DNA of 64,000 bases from Dimorphilus gyrociliatus (taxonomy: Eukaryota > Annelida > Polychaeta > Dinophilidae), in contig CAJFCJ010000005.1 of assembly GCA_904063045.1 (NCBI GenBank), positions 3,684,504 to 3,748,503 of the forward strand, in the 5' to 3' direction. The stretch's first letter is position 1; every line of letters begins with the position of its first letter. Shown here one piece after another: positions 1-13,160 of the stretch. Both the position numbers and the translations under genes were made by a program. The notes under the pieces are model-generated. The model saw only the letters and a list, made by a program, of their open reading frames with translations. It was not told where the DNA came from and made no database searches.

Positions 1-1320
1 GAGAAGGGGAGAAGAAAAAGCAGGCCGTATTGAATTGCTATAATTCTGCTCGAATAGTGTGAAATTAGCGATTTCAATGGTATAGGCCTTGGTTTTTTAC
101 TGTCAAAATTTACTATAATGGTTGTCAAAGTAGTTTTCTCTCTCTGAGCCTTTATCGCTGTCACTATGTCTGTCTATGAGAGTGTGTATGTGTGTATGTC
201 TCTCTCTCTCTCTCTCTCGTTCTGTCTCTGCCCCCCTCCCCCTCCTTTCTTATTGTATATATACAGTATATACAGTATATATATAGACATATAATAAGAC
301 TGGGAAAAGCATAAAGATTTTATCTCGTGATATGAAAGAAAAATAAGATTTATCCATTCATATCAAGGAAAAAAAGTAACTAAAATTAGTAAGGCTATTC
401 CACCCGATTAGTCCGATTGAAAATGTTTTATAAAAAGCTTATACGCCACAAACACGAGTTAGAGGTTTGAATGCGGTTGCTTTATTTGTCTAGACAGAAG
501 GCCTATATATCAGTTTTCATAAGATATGTTATATTTAACAATCTAATGGTAAGTCGTCGTTCCAACCATTGAGGTAGTAGTAAAGGGGGTAGGGGGTAGG
601 AGGAGGATATAATGACCCTACTTTAGAAAATTGTGTATGTTTAGGCCCAATAGATTGAATAAAATTCAAAAGTTATATAGAATAAAAAGTCTCTTCTTAT
701 CCGGCCAATCAACGCTTGATTTGAGCATATTAGAACACGTGCCCGACACTCGGTGCTCATTCGCTGCCAAAACTTCAAACTCAGCTGCTTAAACAATAAC
801 AAATGATACAAAAAGTCAAATCGAAATAAGCTGAACTTTTAAAAGAAGAATTCAAGAGAAGAACAAAGGAGAGAGATACATATACATATATACAATATAT
901 ACTATAGAGAGAGAGAGCATTCATCCTCCTCCTTCTACTTCTCCGGGACAGAACTGCAATAATTACTGAATTATAACTATATTTTATACTACATAAAGCT
1001 GCAAAATATAAGAATATACTGCAAAGGAAACTATTTATATATTATCGAAAAGCAAAATTGTATCGTTTCTACAAATTCTTATTATCAAAGTCTCCTAATA
1101 ATAGAGAAAAAGGAAAAAGAAAGACAAGAGGAAAGAGTGAAAGATAGAGAAAAGAAAGACTTAGAATAATAAATAAAATATTATCAGAAATAATAAAAGA
1201 TTTGAAAGAGGAAAAGATAAAATAACTTGAAAAGAAGAGATAAGAAAGCAAAAAAAGATAAGACTACATATATAAAAAAGAAAACTATAAAGTTGATTGA
1301 ATAACAATAATAATAAATAA
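1..1320. other. Gene-free AT-rich stretch upstream of TRIM2/3
   Basis: I see no convincing coding exon here. It holds a CT run near 200-220, a TATACAGTATA-type palindromic repeat near 255-285 and purine-rich runs at 1090-1260. The last part may be promoter or 5' UTR of the TRIM gene, because a candidate first coding exon starts at 1321. No TATA box or start site could be assigned with confidence in such AT-rich sequence. Confidence 0.5.
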
Positions 1321-1422
1321 AATGAGAATTCTCAACCAGAAACAGTGGCGTAGTGCAGTTATTTACAAACATTGGGAAAATATAGAAGAACCTTATATTG
1401 CTTGGTTGGATAATTACGAACA
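1321..1422 (+). CDS. Candidate first coding exon of the TRIM2/3 gene
   Basis: An ATG at 1321 opens 34 codons that end exactly at a good donor (cag|gtatta). The reading phase (0) matches the phase-0 acceptor of the exon at 4574, so the two splice in frame across an intron of about 3.15 kb. The peptide (MRILNQKQW...) resembles no known TRIM2/3 N-terminus that I recognise. The alternative is that translation begins at the ATG at 4622, which places the RING at the usual distance from the N-terminus. Transcript data would decide. Confidence 0.4.
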
Positions 1423-3546
1423 GGTATTATTGATCATTTCTTCGTTAATTGATTTAAAGGAGAGGTTTTAAAGAGTAGGTTTCAAAGGAAGGAAATAGAG
1501 TCTACAATAGTATAAACTCTATAAATATGGTATACAGAAGGGACGACATATATACTGTATATATAAATAGAAAACAAAGTCTTTTATCTTAGTTAAAGTC
1601 TGTAAATAGTTCAACGAGCGGTCACTTAACAAAAGGAGATTTATATAAATCCTTATTAAATTACAATTCCTATATATACAGTATATATATATGGATATAG
1701 ATATTTATACAGTACATAATTTATCCCTTGCTTTTGCTTTTCTTCGTACATCATATTGTAAATATTACGCAATAGACTCGATTCTCTCTTGGAATTTTCA
1801 ATTAGGATATTGCGGCTAATTCCTTTGAAATGATTGTCTCAAGAGTGTCGTGTAAATTTGTTTAGTGTCTGCATTGAAGTTGCCAATATTCAATTGCCAT
1901 ATTTATTTTTCAATGTATATAGGTTAGTAAGTACTATAATGAGTGGTGTGGAGGAGTAATAGAAGGTTAAACGAAAAGAATAGAATAGAATAGAGCAATC
2001 TTTTCGTCCGAATCAATTATTCTTTCACCAATCAGCAATTTCTATAGAATTTTAAATACTCTATTTAGCCCGATTTCTCTTAAGAAACCTAACAACTAGG
2101 TCTATACATTACGGACGGAACTTGGCAAGTTCAATAAGTACTGCTCTATGAATAGTGCACAACAACTAACTCGAGGATTATTTCTATCGACCTGGTCCCT
2201 TTTCGGATAGCGGTAAATAGCTTAGAGGCAAAAAGAAAGGGTAGAGTCAGCCCGCTAAACCCTTTGCACTATCTGTTTTTCTGGTCCGAAAATAGAATAT
2301 AGGTGTACCTTTTACTTTCAATAGGTGAATTATTTCCGAAATCCGAGTCTATAAACACACCAACGACAATATTCATTCTTATAGATTATATTTCAAGTGT
2401 TTTTTCTACAATTATTTGTCATCGGACGCCACTTAGGCTAGCCGATCAGGAAAGGGAAGAACATTGAAAGGGAATATACGTTTAAAATTACTTAGTTTAA
2501 GAGTAGTACCATATGTTTCTATATATACAAAGATTTTTTTGGTTAACTAATATTCTTCCTCATACTCCTCCTATTCCTCCCTGATGCAGGGAGAAGATTT
2601 ACGTAATCATTCTCCAATTTCTAGATTACGAAATTGATAAAAAATATCTGTTTTTCAATTTTTTCCACTTTTTTTTTATTATTATTTACTTAAGCAGTTT
2701 AAAAGAACGATAAGTACACGTCAATACGTCATATATATATATATATATATAAACCATTGTCCTAAGAATGCCTAGATTTTTTTCCTCTATCAAGATCTTT
2801 TTCATTCTATCTTTCTCTTTCGCACGTTATCTCCGTATCTTACCATCGTTATAACATTCTACTCAAATTTGATTAGGTTTTTAATATATATATATATATA
2901 AATATAAATACAATGCACTCGTATTTAGTCATATAAGCTTAGTAGAGTAAACAGATGTTAAAATAAAAAAAAAGAAAGTTAATTTAAATAGGCCAACTGA
3001 ATTGAAATAAAAATACAAAAAATAAAGAGTATGGTGATGAATAACTGGTATTAATAAGTATTAAATCCATTTAAGCACGTACGTTAACCAATGGACTAGT
3101 GTTTATTCCGTTTGACAAAGTAATAGAGTGTAAATATGGAGCATAAATATAATTTCTTAGTAGGAGTAACTCTTCTTCATTCGTTCATTTATTCATTCAT
3201 TCATTCATTCATTCATTCATGCATTCACTCTTTCTTTCTTTCATTTTATAGTAGTTTAGCTGTTGGCGTTAGAAATCTTCTTGTAAAATAATTTTGTTTT
3301 CTATTAACCACCACTATCCTTTACCTTCGTCTCCGCCCACCTTTCTATCCGCTTCCTTTCCTTTCTCCCATGACCTTTGGAATTGAATCAAAAAGTCATA
3401 AAAAAATAAAGTTGTTTAGCGATAACAGTTTTTTATGCCATTTTTTATCATTCTTTCTTTCTTTCTTTAGTTCTTCTTCTTCGTCTCCTTTCTCCTCTTT
3501 ACAAAGTAAAGAGAAAGAAATATATTATATAGACAATATATAAATT

Positions 3547-3577
<31 letters not shown>

Positions 3578-4573
3578 TTATAATAATAATGAATAAGAGA
3601 AATAGACCTTTAACCATTATATTCAAACAGCTTAAACAACAAAGTAATAAAAAGAAAAAAAACGAACGGTTCTTCTTTCCCACTCTATAGGCCTATTTTA
3701 CGACTAGACTATTCTTTTTTTTTTATCTGTCTCATTTCCCTTATTCTCTGACATGGTTAACTTTTTTATTTTATTATTATATACTTTATTGACATTTCTT
3801 TTTAATATTTTTTTATTTAATCTTATCTTTCTCTAACTGAAAAAAAAATAATTGAATTATGTTGTGATTTATGGCCTATTCAAATTTATACATAGTCTGG
3901 TTATTACGTAAGCGATAAGATAATACTATAGAATTAAGTGTACTTGGAGAGTGTAAAGAGAGCAGGTTATAGGGTCATTGAAAACAATATTTAAAGTGAT
4001 TTAATACTTACAAATAAAGGAGGGGAAGGGCGAAAGGAGGGGTTGTTTAAATATATGAAGAGAATAGACAAATGCGTATACTGATTGATAGATTGATAGG
4101 AGAGAAATGTACTCGATTGTTTTAGCAAACAGTATAATAATTGAGAAAGACAAGAAAAAGAGAGAAGAAGAAGAAGAAGAAGAAGGGAGAGAAGAAATTG
4201 ATCTAGATCGAGTACATGCAAATATTAAGAAAAAATCGAACGGCTTTCAACCTTTTAATCCACCTTTTTGTAAATATATTTGAATTGAAACCGGATAGAC
4301 TCGTTGTTTTTTCGTATTAAAAGACTAAGAAAGAGTGAGAGAGAGAGAGAGAGAGAGAAAGATGATTTTTTTCACCATTATTATTTAACAATTCAACTAT
4401 TGACATATTTTTCTGCATCACAAGCCATACACTAAAGTTTATACATCTTTAAGATTTACTAGAAAATGATAGTAAATAGAATGAAATAGATAATATGAAA
4501 GGAAGAAAGAGAAAATACAATAATAATAATAATAACGATAGTAATAATGATAATGTTCTTTTTTTTTCAATAG
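1423..4573. other. Long intron or upstream spacer with simple repeats
   Basis: No supported gene. It contains dinucleotide AT runs near 2730-2750, 2885-2900 and 3545-3572, an ATTC tetranucleotide run near 3185-3220, a GAA run near 4163-4185 and a GA run near 4337-4360. If the exon at 1321 belongs to the TRIM gene, this is its first intron; otherwise it is 5' flank. Confidence 0.5.
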
Positions 4574-7226
4574 CTTTCATTCTCTTCAAACGAAGTAAAC
4601 AATATTGAAAGTGACGACGATATGATTTCGTCTGCTGAATCTGAACCTCCGAGACTTTTGTCTTGCGGAATTTGCTGGAAAACCTATTCTCAGCCAAAAG
4701 TATATATATATGATTTTTGTTGCCAAATATAGTATAATACCTTCTGTATATATATAAACTATTTATACCTTTCATAACTATAATTACACTATATCTCAAA
4801 TTTAATCTCTACCTAGATTCTACCCTGCTTACACACGTTCTGCTCGAATTGTTTAATGGAATACCTTCCAGCCGAATCTTTAGGTATTACTTGTCCAGTT
4901 TGCCGACATCAATCTATTCTACCGCAAAATGGTATTGAAGGCCTACCGAATAATAATACGCTGATAAATCTTTTATCCGGTTCTATAAATGATGATCAAA
5001 TATTTTGCCCATCTCATCCAAAGAATTGCATTGAATTATACTGCAATGAATGCGAAACAGCAATATGTTACGAGTGTACTTCGGCCGAACACGATCAACA
5101 CGAATTCGATACTATTGCCGATGCGGTAAATGATCAGAAAAAAGAGATGGTGACCTTGGTCAAGGAGGCTAAGCAAAGAGTTCCCGAGATTATGCAAGCA
5201 CTTAAAACTATCAAGAAGGTCAAGGACGAACTTGTTGAAAATCATACAACTGCCAAAAGGAGCGCATTAGCCACTTTCGATCTGATTTTAAATAGGCTCC
5301 GACAAAGGAGAGACTTAGTTTTGGAGGATATTAAAGAGACTTTTCTTAATAAGGAAAAGGCTTTAGATTGTCAAAGGTTGGCGCTAGAGTCGACGCTAAA
5401 ATCTGTTGAGCAATGTTCTCTTCTAACTGAAAATGCTATTCGATCAAATAAGGCACACGCCCTCCTTCTTGTTAAGAAGGAGGTATCGCCCGAAATCGTA
5501 AGCCTTTGCCGTTCACCCCTACGTTGTTGTCCGGAAGAGAATGCGTCGTTGGAATTTGTAGCGCCTCAATTGAACGGTCTAAACGAAACTCTGGAGTCGT
5601 GCGGAGAAGTTCGAACGACAACTGCCGTCGCTAGCGAATCCATTGCGGCCGGTTGCGGTCTAAGGAAATGTTGCGTATCCAAACCAACAGTTGTGACAGT
5701 AACTACAAAAGATAAGCAAGGTCGAAGAGTTCAAAGGGGCGGAGCCGAACTAAAGGCCACCCTAACCGAAAAGCAAACAGGCTTAGAGCGGAAATTGCCT
5801 ATATCGGACCTTGGAGACGGAACTTACGAGATTGAATACGAAACTTCCATCCCAGGCCCTCACGTTCTTGACGTGACTCTATACGGTGATAGGTTGGCTG
5901 GTATGCCGACAATCGTCAGCTCTTATCAGCAAATAAATGAACGAGCGTCTTCCATGTCGAGAATACCTAGAACTGCTACTGCTCCCGTTAAGCAAAGAGG
6001 AGTGAAGCGACCGTCTAGTAGATCTGTTAGTATGATCCATAGAAGATCAGATTCGAATTTATACGATGACGATTTAAAATTCTCTATTGGCAATAAGGGA
6101 AAGAATAGAGGAGAATTCGTGAATCCCCAAGGCGTTTCCTCAACTCCTTCCGGTAGAATCCTGGTAGCTGATAGTAACAACCAATGCATACAAAGTTTCG
6201 GAATAGGGGGAGAATTCAAGTCAAGATTTCAATGTTCTAAGGACAGAATTCAAAGAGGTAGGCCAACTGGGATTGTAGTAGGTTTTGACGGTAATTACCT
6301 GGTTTCGGATTACGAAAATCGTTGGGTGGCCTGTTTCTCACCTACTGGGAATCTAGTGAAGAAGATTGGCGCTAATAAACTACTCGGTCCCAAGGGGGTT
6401 TGCGTGACTAAAGCTGGGAATATAGCCGTCGTTGATAATAGGGCCTGTTCTATTTTGATATTCTCGTCAAAAGGAAAATTGTTGTATCAATGGGGTAACA
6501 GGGGCAACGCTGAACACCAATTAGCCGGGCCTCATTTTATTGCGTGTACAAATGACGACCTCCTAGTCATATCTGACTTTCATAACCACTGCGTAAAAGT
6601 ATTTGAGCAAGATGGGACATTTCGTTTCGCTTTCGGTTCAAATGGCGAAGGTAATGGTCAATTTAACGCCCCAACTGGATTGGCTATAGACGGTAAAGGA
6701 AATATCTTGGTAGCTGATTGGGGAAATTCTCGAATTCAGGTATTAATTTCATCTCTATTATATAGTATTAATAAGTTATACTATGTATACAGTATATATA
6801 GTGTAGTCAGTATATAATTCAATATTAGTATATTATCATTAAGTTTGGCCACTATGTATATATATTTAAAAAAAGAGAAAGACATCAAATGGTAGAATAG
6901 CAGTCGACAAAGAATAGATTTGTCCTCGACCCGTTATCAGATTCGATCTTGTCTATTGTCGAATTATTTAAGAACTATTTCTATTTATAAATAAACATAC
7001 AGTATATATACAGTATATATATACTTTTCTACTATGATTACCTATTCTTATATTGTATCATTTTCTCATACAGATTTTCGACTCCCAAGGCTCTTTCCTC
7101 TCCTATATAAACACTTCTTCGGACCCTCTCTACGGTCCTCAAGGACTATGCATGACCTCCGATGGTCTCGTCGCCGTTGCTGATTCTGGTAATCACTGCG
7201 TAAAAGTCTACAGATATTTACAATAA
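4574..7226 (+). CDS. TRIM2/3-like: TRIM2/TRIM3-type RING-B-box-filamin-NHL E3 ubiquitin ligase
   Basis: Exons are 4574-4699, 4817-6739 and 7074-7226, all joined in phase 0. From the ATG at 4622 the protein is about 717 aa; vertebrate TRIM2 and TRIM3 are about 744. The RING is C15-C18-C30-H32-C35-C38-C52-C55, and its central Cys/His cluster is split by the first intron. A B-box follows at about 90-125 (CPSH...C..C...C..C), then a coiled coil, a filamin/ABP280 repeat at about 315-410, and six NHL repeats from about 445 to the end. The C-terminus ends in VYRYLQ, as in TRIM2/3. Known family role: cytosolic RING E3 ligases that act in neurons on cytoskeletal and trafficking substrates and bind them through the NHL propeller. 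A shorter reading that runs past 6739 into the last intron ends at 6817 and loses the final NHL blade, so it is not the main product. Confidence 0.93.
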
Positions 7227-9777
7227 GATGAAAGATGCAAGAATTGAAAGAGATATTAAATATGGAAATTAATAATCACTCCCAAGAACCTCTTTTTTTT
7301 TTTTTTATTCTTCTTTTCTTCGTTCTATCCGTTATCCGTTCCCTTTTTTATTTAGTAGAGAAAGAGAGAGAGAGAGAGAAAGAAACGGAAAGAAAGAAGA
7401 GAAAAGAAACACATATACACTTATGCCAGGTGCACATACACAATTCTTAATTATGTTATATTTCGTTTTCTTCCCTTTCTTTTTTTATTACTTCCTTCCT
7501 TCCTTCCTGCTGTTCTTCCTTCCAATTTTCTTCTCTATCTCTTTCGAATAGAAGAAAATTGTTCCCATTATGAGTGAGATGCAATGTACAGTGTGATTTA
7601 ATTAAACAATTTATGAATATATTTTATCTAATTATTTTACAACATCACATCCGCCTGTCCATCAAAATTCAATTGACTAGAAGAGATTTTGAGATTTTTA
7701 ACCCTATTATTTTAACAGAAAAGGGGATGAATGACTGCAATTTGAAGGTTTTTGACTTTTTATGAAAAGAAGAGGGGGGGAGGGAAAAAGAAAAAAAAAA
7801 GAAAAGCAAGGTATTCCTTCTTTTCATTGAACTTTGATATAGAACAGATAGAAGTGAAGTTGTAAAATATGAATCAATCATGCATAGTATATCGAATGTC
7901 TTGTATCTAGTCAAAAAGAAAAAAGTTTCGTACCCGGTTTTCTTTTTGTGTTTTTTCTTTTTTTTTTGGCTTTACGGAAACAAATGTATTAATTAATTAA
8001 TTAATTATATATATATATATGTATATGGAAATCAATAAATCAATATATCTATATATGTATATAGAAAAAGAATTAACCAAAAATAAAGAAGGAATAATAA
8101 TGAATAAATTAACATAAATAAGGAAAGATAAGGAATCACTTAAAAGTTTTTTTTTCTATTTGTTTATTTGTTTGTTTGTTTGTTTATTTTTAATTGTAAT
8201 TTTATTCTGGTTCTTATTTTTTCTCATAAATTTATTCTTTATGATAGAAAATTTTCATAATTAATTAACTAATTAATTAATAAAGTCTTTTAAAGAAGAG
8301 AAATAAAAGAAAGTCTATAGTTTAGTTAGTCTATATAGTTTTTATATATAAAGATGATATATAAGGTGTTATTATATTAGATATGATGCTCAGTAATATT
8401 TACTCGAGTTATTCAATATTGTATAATCACGAGCTAGCTTTTTTTATTGAATAAGTAATACATACATTGAAAAAAATTTGAGAAGACGACTTACTTGAAT
8501 GTATAATTTATAAATATATTTATATGATTTCATTGAAATCTGTCTACTTTACTTGTGCAAGTTTCTTTTTCAATTTTTTATGTTCTTTCCTTATTCGCCT
8601 ATTTCTTTATTTCTCTCTGTCAATTGTTATTCTAACAATTGAAATTTTCAAATAAGTTACCATTGTTGAATTTTCAACAAAGAAGAAAAAGATGCAAATA
8701 TATAGTTGAAGAAAGAAAGAAAAAAGAGCAAATGCTGTATATACTGTATATAATTTATATATATATATTTATTAGAATATATAGTATATCCATATAGGCT
8801 TTGAGTTTTCTTTTTTTCTCTCTTTCTCCCTTTTTTTTTATTGTTCAATGACCCATTTATTCTTATTTGTCTCACTTTTTTTATTGCTTGTGAATTCATT
8901 GAGAATTATTCTTATCGAGAAATGAAATAAAGAAAGAGAATTAGAAAGAAAGGTAATAAAAATGAGGGCTAAATAACTATTTCATTTTTATTATCTTCTA
9001 TGTAATTTTGTTTACATAAGCCTAAATTTCTTTTGTTTACATAGGCCTAAATTAGGCAAAATAGAGAAAAATTGATAAAAGACAAGATAAGTAAGTTAAA
9101 AGGTATGTTTTATTAGTTTCAATAAAAGAATAAAAACGCTAAGAGGTGATGGGAAAGAGAGGGTAAAGGAGAGGAGTCTCGAATAGAGAAGAGGAGAGGA
9201 GAAAAAGCAAAAAAAGAGTATATTTAATCAACTGTAGATTTTTAAAAGTCTTTAACGTTTATAATAGAATAATATCAAGAGGGAAGAAACAATAGAAAAG
9301 ACCTCCATTTGCATAACCTACTTTGTATAAAGAAGAATGAATTCTTAGGACTAAATGATTCATGATCGTATTTCAGTCTTTCTAATTAAATATAGGCTAA
9401 AAATTGTATCAAATTAATTCAACTTAATCCTTTTTTCTACAAGTGGGCGTGTATTATTATATATAATCAAAAATTTCTATCGGAAATATACTTTTTTTTT
9501 AATTTTTTCGAATAATATAGTAATAAGAATAATAAAGGATTTGGTGTTAAATTACAAAAGAGAGAGAGGGGGGGGAGAGAAAGCAGGGGCGGAACAAAAA
9601 AGTTGACAGGGAGGTAGGTAGGTAGGGAGGTAGGTAGACTGGGAGAGAGAATTTTAATAAAACTTTACTGTATATATATATATATATATACTGTATATAC
9701 AGCATATAAATTTATCTACGAATATAGTTATGAGATTGGAGGTCAATTTTAAAAAGTTATTACTGTTATCTTATACA

Positions 9778-9812
<35 letters not shown>

Positions 9813-10332
9813 TATAAAATTTATACAGTATGTACATATAGTTTCTAAATATAAATTAATAATAGATATGCTTGTTATTTATTACTTTTTTTTTGTTTTA
9901 TCCTTATCTACTTTGTTAATTCTTGCATAATGCTTAGTCCACATGCATGCACTTTTCCCCTATCTCTCTCTCTCTCTCTCTTCCCGTCCCTCCCACGTCC
10001 TCTCTCTTATTAATTTATTCTATATATTAACCATATCAATTTCAGTTGTGTTTGATAAAATATCAAGTGAAAAAGTTTATTTACAACTGTATTAAAAATT
10101 CGATAGACAGCGGCGCCATCTATCGATAACATTTTGGACATCCTTATTAAATTACGATTAGTTAAATATTTGAGTTAAGTGATAAATTGAATAACGATAT
10201 CAATAGAAAAATAATAATTAAAGATATTGATAAGGATAATACGTGTAGTTTTAATCTAATAGATATAACAATTGAAAAGAAGCATACGCAATGAACAAGA
10301 GACCATGAGGAAACAGAAGTCGGGCGAGAGAA

Positions 10333-10387
<55 letters not shown>

Positions 10388-10773
10388 TAGACAGAACGAA
10401 CGATAGGATTGATGTTTTATACACAAGTATATACAAGCGACTTTATTTTACTTCTCGGGCTTATTTATCAGTGAAATGGGAACAATTTACCAAATAAAAT
10501 ATAAATACATGCTATGAAAAGAGAATGAGGGCTACAAGCAGAAAAGAAGAAAGATAGAGCAAAAGCTGGATATACAGAGAGCGAAAGAGAAAGAGAATGG
10601 AGGAGATCGAGAAAAGAAAGCAAGAACAGATTGTGATTAAAAGATGTAAATAATAATATTAAAAGAATACTTAAGATGATATTTTGTTATTCTAAGTCAT
10701 GTTAGCTCGACGTACATCAAAACTATGCGGATCATTAGTTTGTTGTAACGAAAATTTAGGCTTAATAATAGGA
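7227..10773. other. Gene-free, repeat-rich intergenic stretch
   Basis: I find no exon with family similarity. The start is probably the TRIM 3' UTR. Features are low-complexity: a GA run near 7362-7380, an ATTA run near 7985-8008, TA runs near 9671-9690 and 9779-9810, and a GA run at 10340-10379. TATACAGTATA or ACTGTATA palindromes recur near 7000, 8740, 9668 and 9775. Open frames here are driven by these repeats. Confidence 0.5.
10340..10379. repeat. (AG)n microsatellite
   Basis: About 40 bp of uninterrupted AG dinucleotides, extended on the left by AAAG/GAGA variants from about 10325. Confidence 0.95.
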
Positions 10774-13160
10774 TTACGGTTGCCAAAAGACGTAAGTAAT
10801 CCAGTAGACGAGATTAAACGTAAAATATGCAAGAGGAAAACCAGCACGAGCCCCTTTGTCAACTTTCTTCGCTTTCTCTTTACCTTTAGGATCTCTAACG
10901 AAGAACGATATCATCTTGCCAGAACTCTTTAGTTCCTCCTCTTTTTGACAAACTTGCTATAACAGATAAAAATAGGTTAAACGCGTTGAAATAACCTTAA
11001 TAATTGAGTATTACATCGTTACGCATTTTGTCCCGAAGACTAGACTTCCGTCTGATTTCATTTCTAGAAAGGACATTGACAATAGCAAATTCTAAGAGTG
11101 CGGCAAATACGAAAACCAAGCAGGTAGCCATCCAAATATCAATGGCTTTTATATAAGAAACCCTGGGAAGTGATTGACGAGATGAAGACGCTTGGGTAGT
11201 CATTGTTAGTATTGTCAAAACGCCCAAAGATATTCTAGCCGGTACAGCGTCCTGACTTATCCAAAAAGATACCCACCTACATTTGAATAATAGTTCATAA
11301 TTGATGAAATATTGTAAATACATATATATGTATATATCTTCTTATACACATATATATATATATATATATATATAAGAAATAACTTACGATAATCCAACAA
11401 TCAATGCCGTAGGTATATAGGTTTGAATCATATAAAAACCAATATTCCTCCTCAAATATAAAGTGATGTTTAAACAAGAGAAATTACCTAGAGAGAAGTC
11501 AAGTTAATTGGTATTTTATGTAATTAAACGGGCGTCTATTATTTATGAATATACATAAAAGTAATAAAAGATTTACCTACCAGTTATATATCTCCTTGTG
11601 CAAGTTGATAATTTATAATCAGTTAATTCGAATTGAGGTAATTCTAATTCTTCATTAATCTCTATAGGATCTGGATTATTCCATTCAAATAATAAAGTAT
11701 CCGTTGTATGCGCGTCTAAATTATGAATAGGATAAATATGACATAGTTATTATTTTATATGCAATTATTTTTATACAATAACAGTAAAAATAAACATTTA
11801 CTGTTTCTTTCTTTTGGTTCATTATCTTTATTTTTTTTCTTATATAGGCCTATCACTTATGTTAACCATCTCTAAAGTTCTTTTCTTGTATTTTTACGTA
11901 TAAAGTTTCTATTAGATGGAAAGAGGCTATTTAACAGTTGAAAATTAAAATAAATGAGTCATAAAATTGTCTGGAAACGTCTCGTTATCATTCTGTTACT
12001 TCAACAAAGAATAAGAATTGACTATAGTTAATCTTAATACTTTAAGAGATTATCTCATTTCCATAGTAGTTTTATATGTGCAAGTGTGTTGTGTAAATAC
12101 GTTTTATTTCCTTATTACAGTCTTCCTTTCAAGTGTACACGCACCCTTTCTTTATGCCTTTTTTCTCTACCTTCCGGTCTGTCTATCTTTCTCTCGCTCT
12201 ATCTGTCTCTCTCTTTTCCACTCTCCCTTATCAGCCAAAAAAAGAAGCGTTTACAAGTGGCGTCTCTCTCCCTCAATAATTTATACGTTTATTTATACCT
12301 GTGAGCGTGTGTTTCTTTCCGGCCAAAGCAACAAAATAAAAGCTACTTACAACTCTCCATCTGTAACGTGCATTGTTGTTCATCTAAAGGGAATTTTTCA
12401 AGTCGCATTGGACAAGATAACCTAAGCGATATCCTACACAAAAGAGAAAGATAAATAGATAATGATAAACGGAAAGAATGAGGAGATTATCCTTCTATAA
12501 TATTGCTATCTTTATTTTGGTCTTTGTGCTTGTTTTTTAAAAAAAAAATATTTACCTGGAACTGTAATAAATACTACCATTTTCATAAATTCTTAGAAAT
12601 CTATTTGGTACAGTAACATCGTGGAACTCCGCCTTTTTTTCATTTCGAAAGAATAAATCTGGTACCCATATACGATCGACCATCTTCGTATCGAGACTTA
12701 TCTAAGTACAGCAGATATTTATTGTTTTTTACATATTAAACCCCGTAGTTTTTGAATAATATCTTATATTTCAATAGGCCTATAGTATTTTTTATATAAA
12801 TATTTTACAGATTGTATATTTTTAAAAATGGTAGGGGAAAAGGGAATTAATGTATTTCTTCCAGTGGATTCCTTATTTACAATAAATTGTTTGGCATTTA
12901 CTTTACTGATTTAGAGCTATAATGAATCAAAGTAGAACTTACTACACTGAGGTTACTAAAATGTCTATGGCTTAGACGCGTATCCTCCCATCGTTGCCTG
13001 AGGAAGACGCTGATGATAAAGTCCATAGTCTGTTCCGAAATGCTATCTACGCTACTGATGTGCATGTCAATAGCCACCTTGGTAACTTTGTCTGTATTTT
13101 CACGATAGGAAAATTTTAAATCCTTTCCGTTAAGCGTAACCGGACGAAAGGGAATCGGGA
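10774..13160 (-). CDS. Cys-loop anion-channel subunit, GlyR/GluCl-like (5' end missing)
   Basis: Seven exons with matching phases: 13160-12943, 12701-12556, 12421-12351, 11715-11581, 11487-11388, 11276-11015 and 10956-10774. They cover about 371 aa. Seen: loop motif W.PDLFF, a 13-residue Cys loop (CPM...FPLDEQQC), a second Cys pair before M1 (STC...NFSC) typical of glycine and glutamate-gated chloride channels, M1 with TYIPT, the anion-selectivity PAR motif before M2 ([12 protein letters not shown]), M3, a short M3-M4 loop and M4 in the last exon. Family role: pentameric ligand-gated chloride channel in the plasma membrane. The ligand cannot be read from sequence. The signal-peptide exon upstream of 13160 was not found; the first exon seen begins after an acceptor in mid-codon. 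A homologous subunit lies 2.4 kb upstream on the same strand, suggesting tandem duplication. Confidence 0.9.

Noticed and set aside
1069-1372. Phe/Leu-rich minus-strand frames
   Set aside because: Complement of an A/G-rich stretch before the candidate TRIM exon; no motif.
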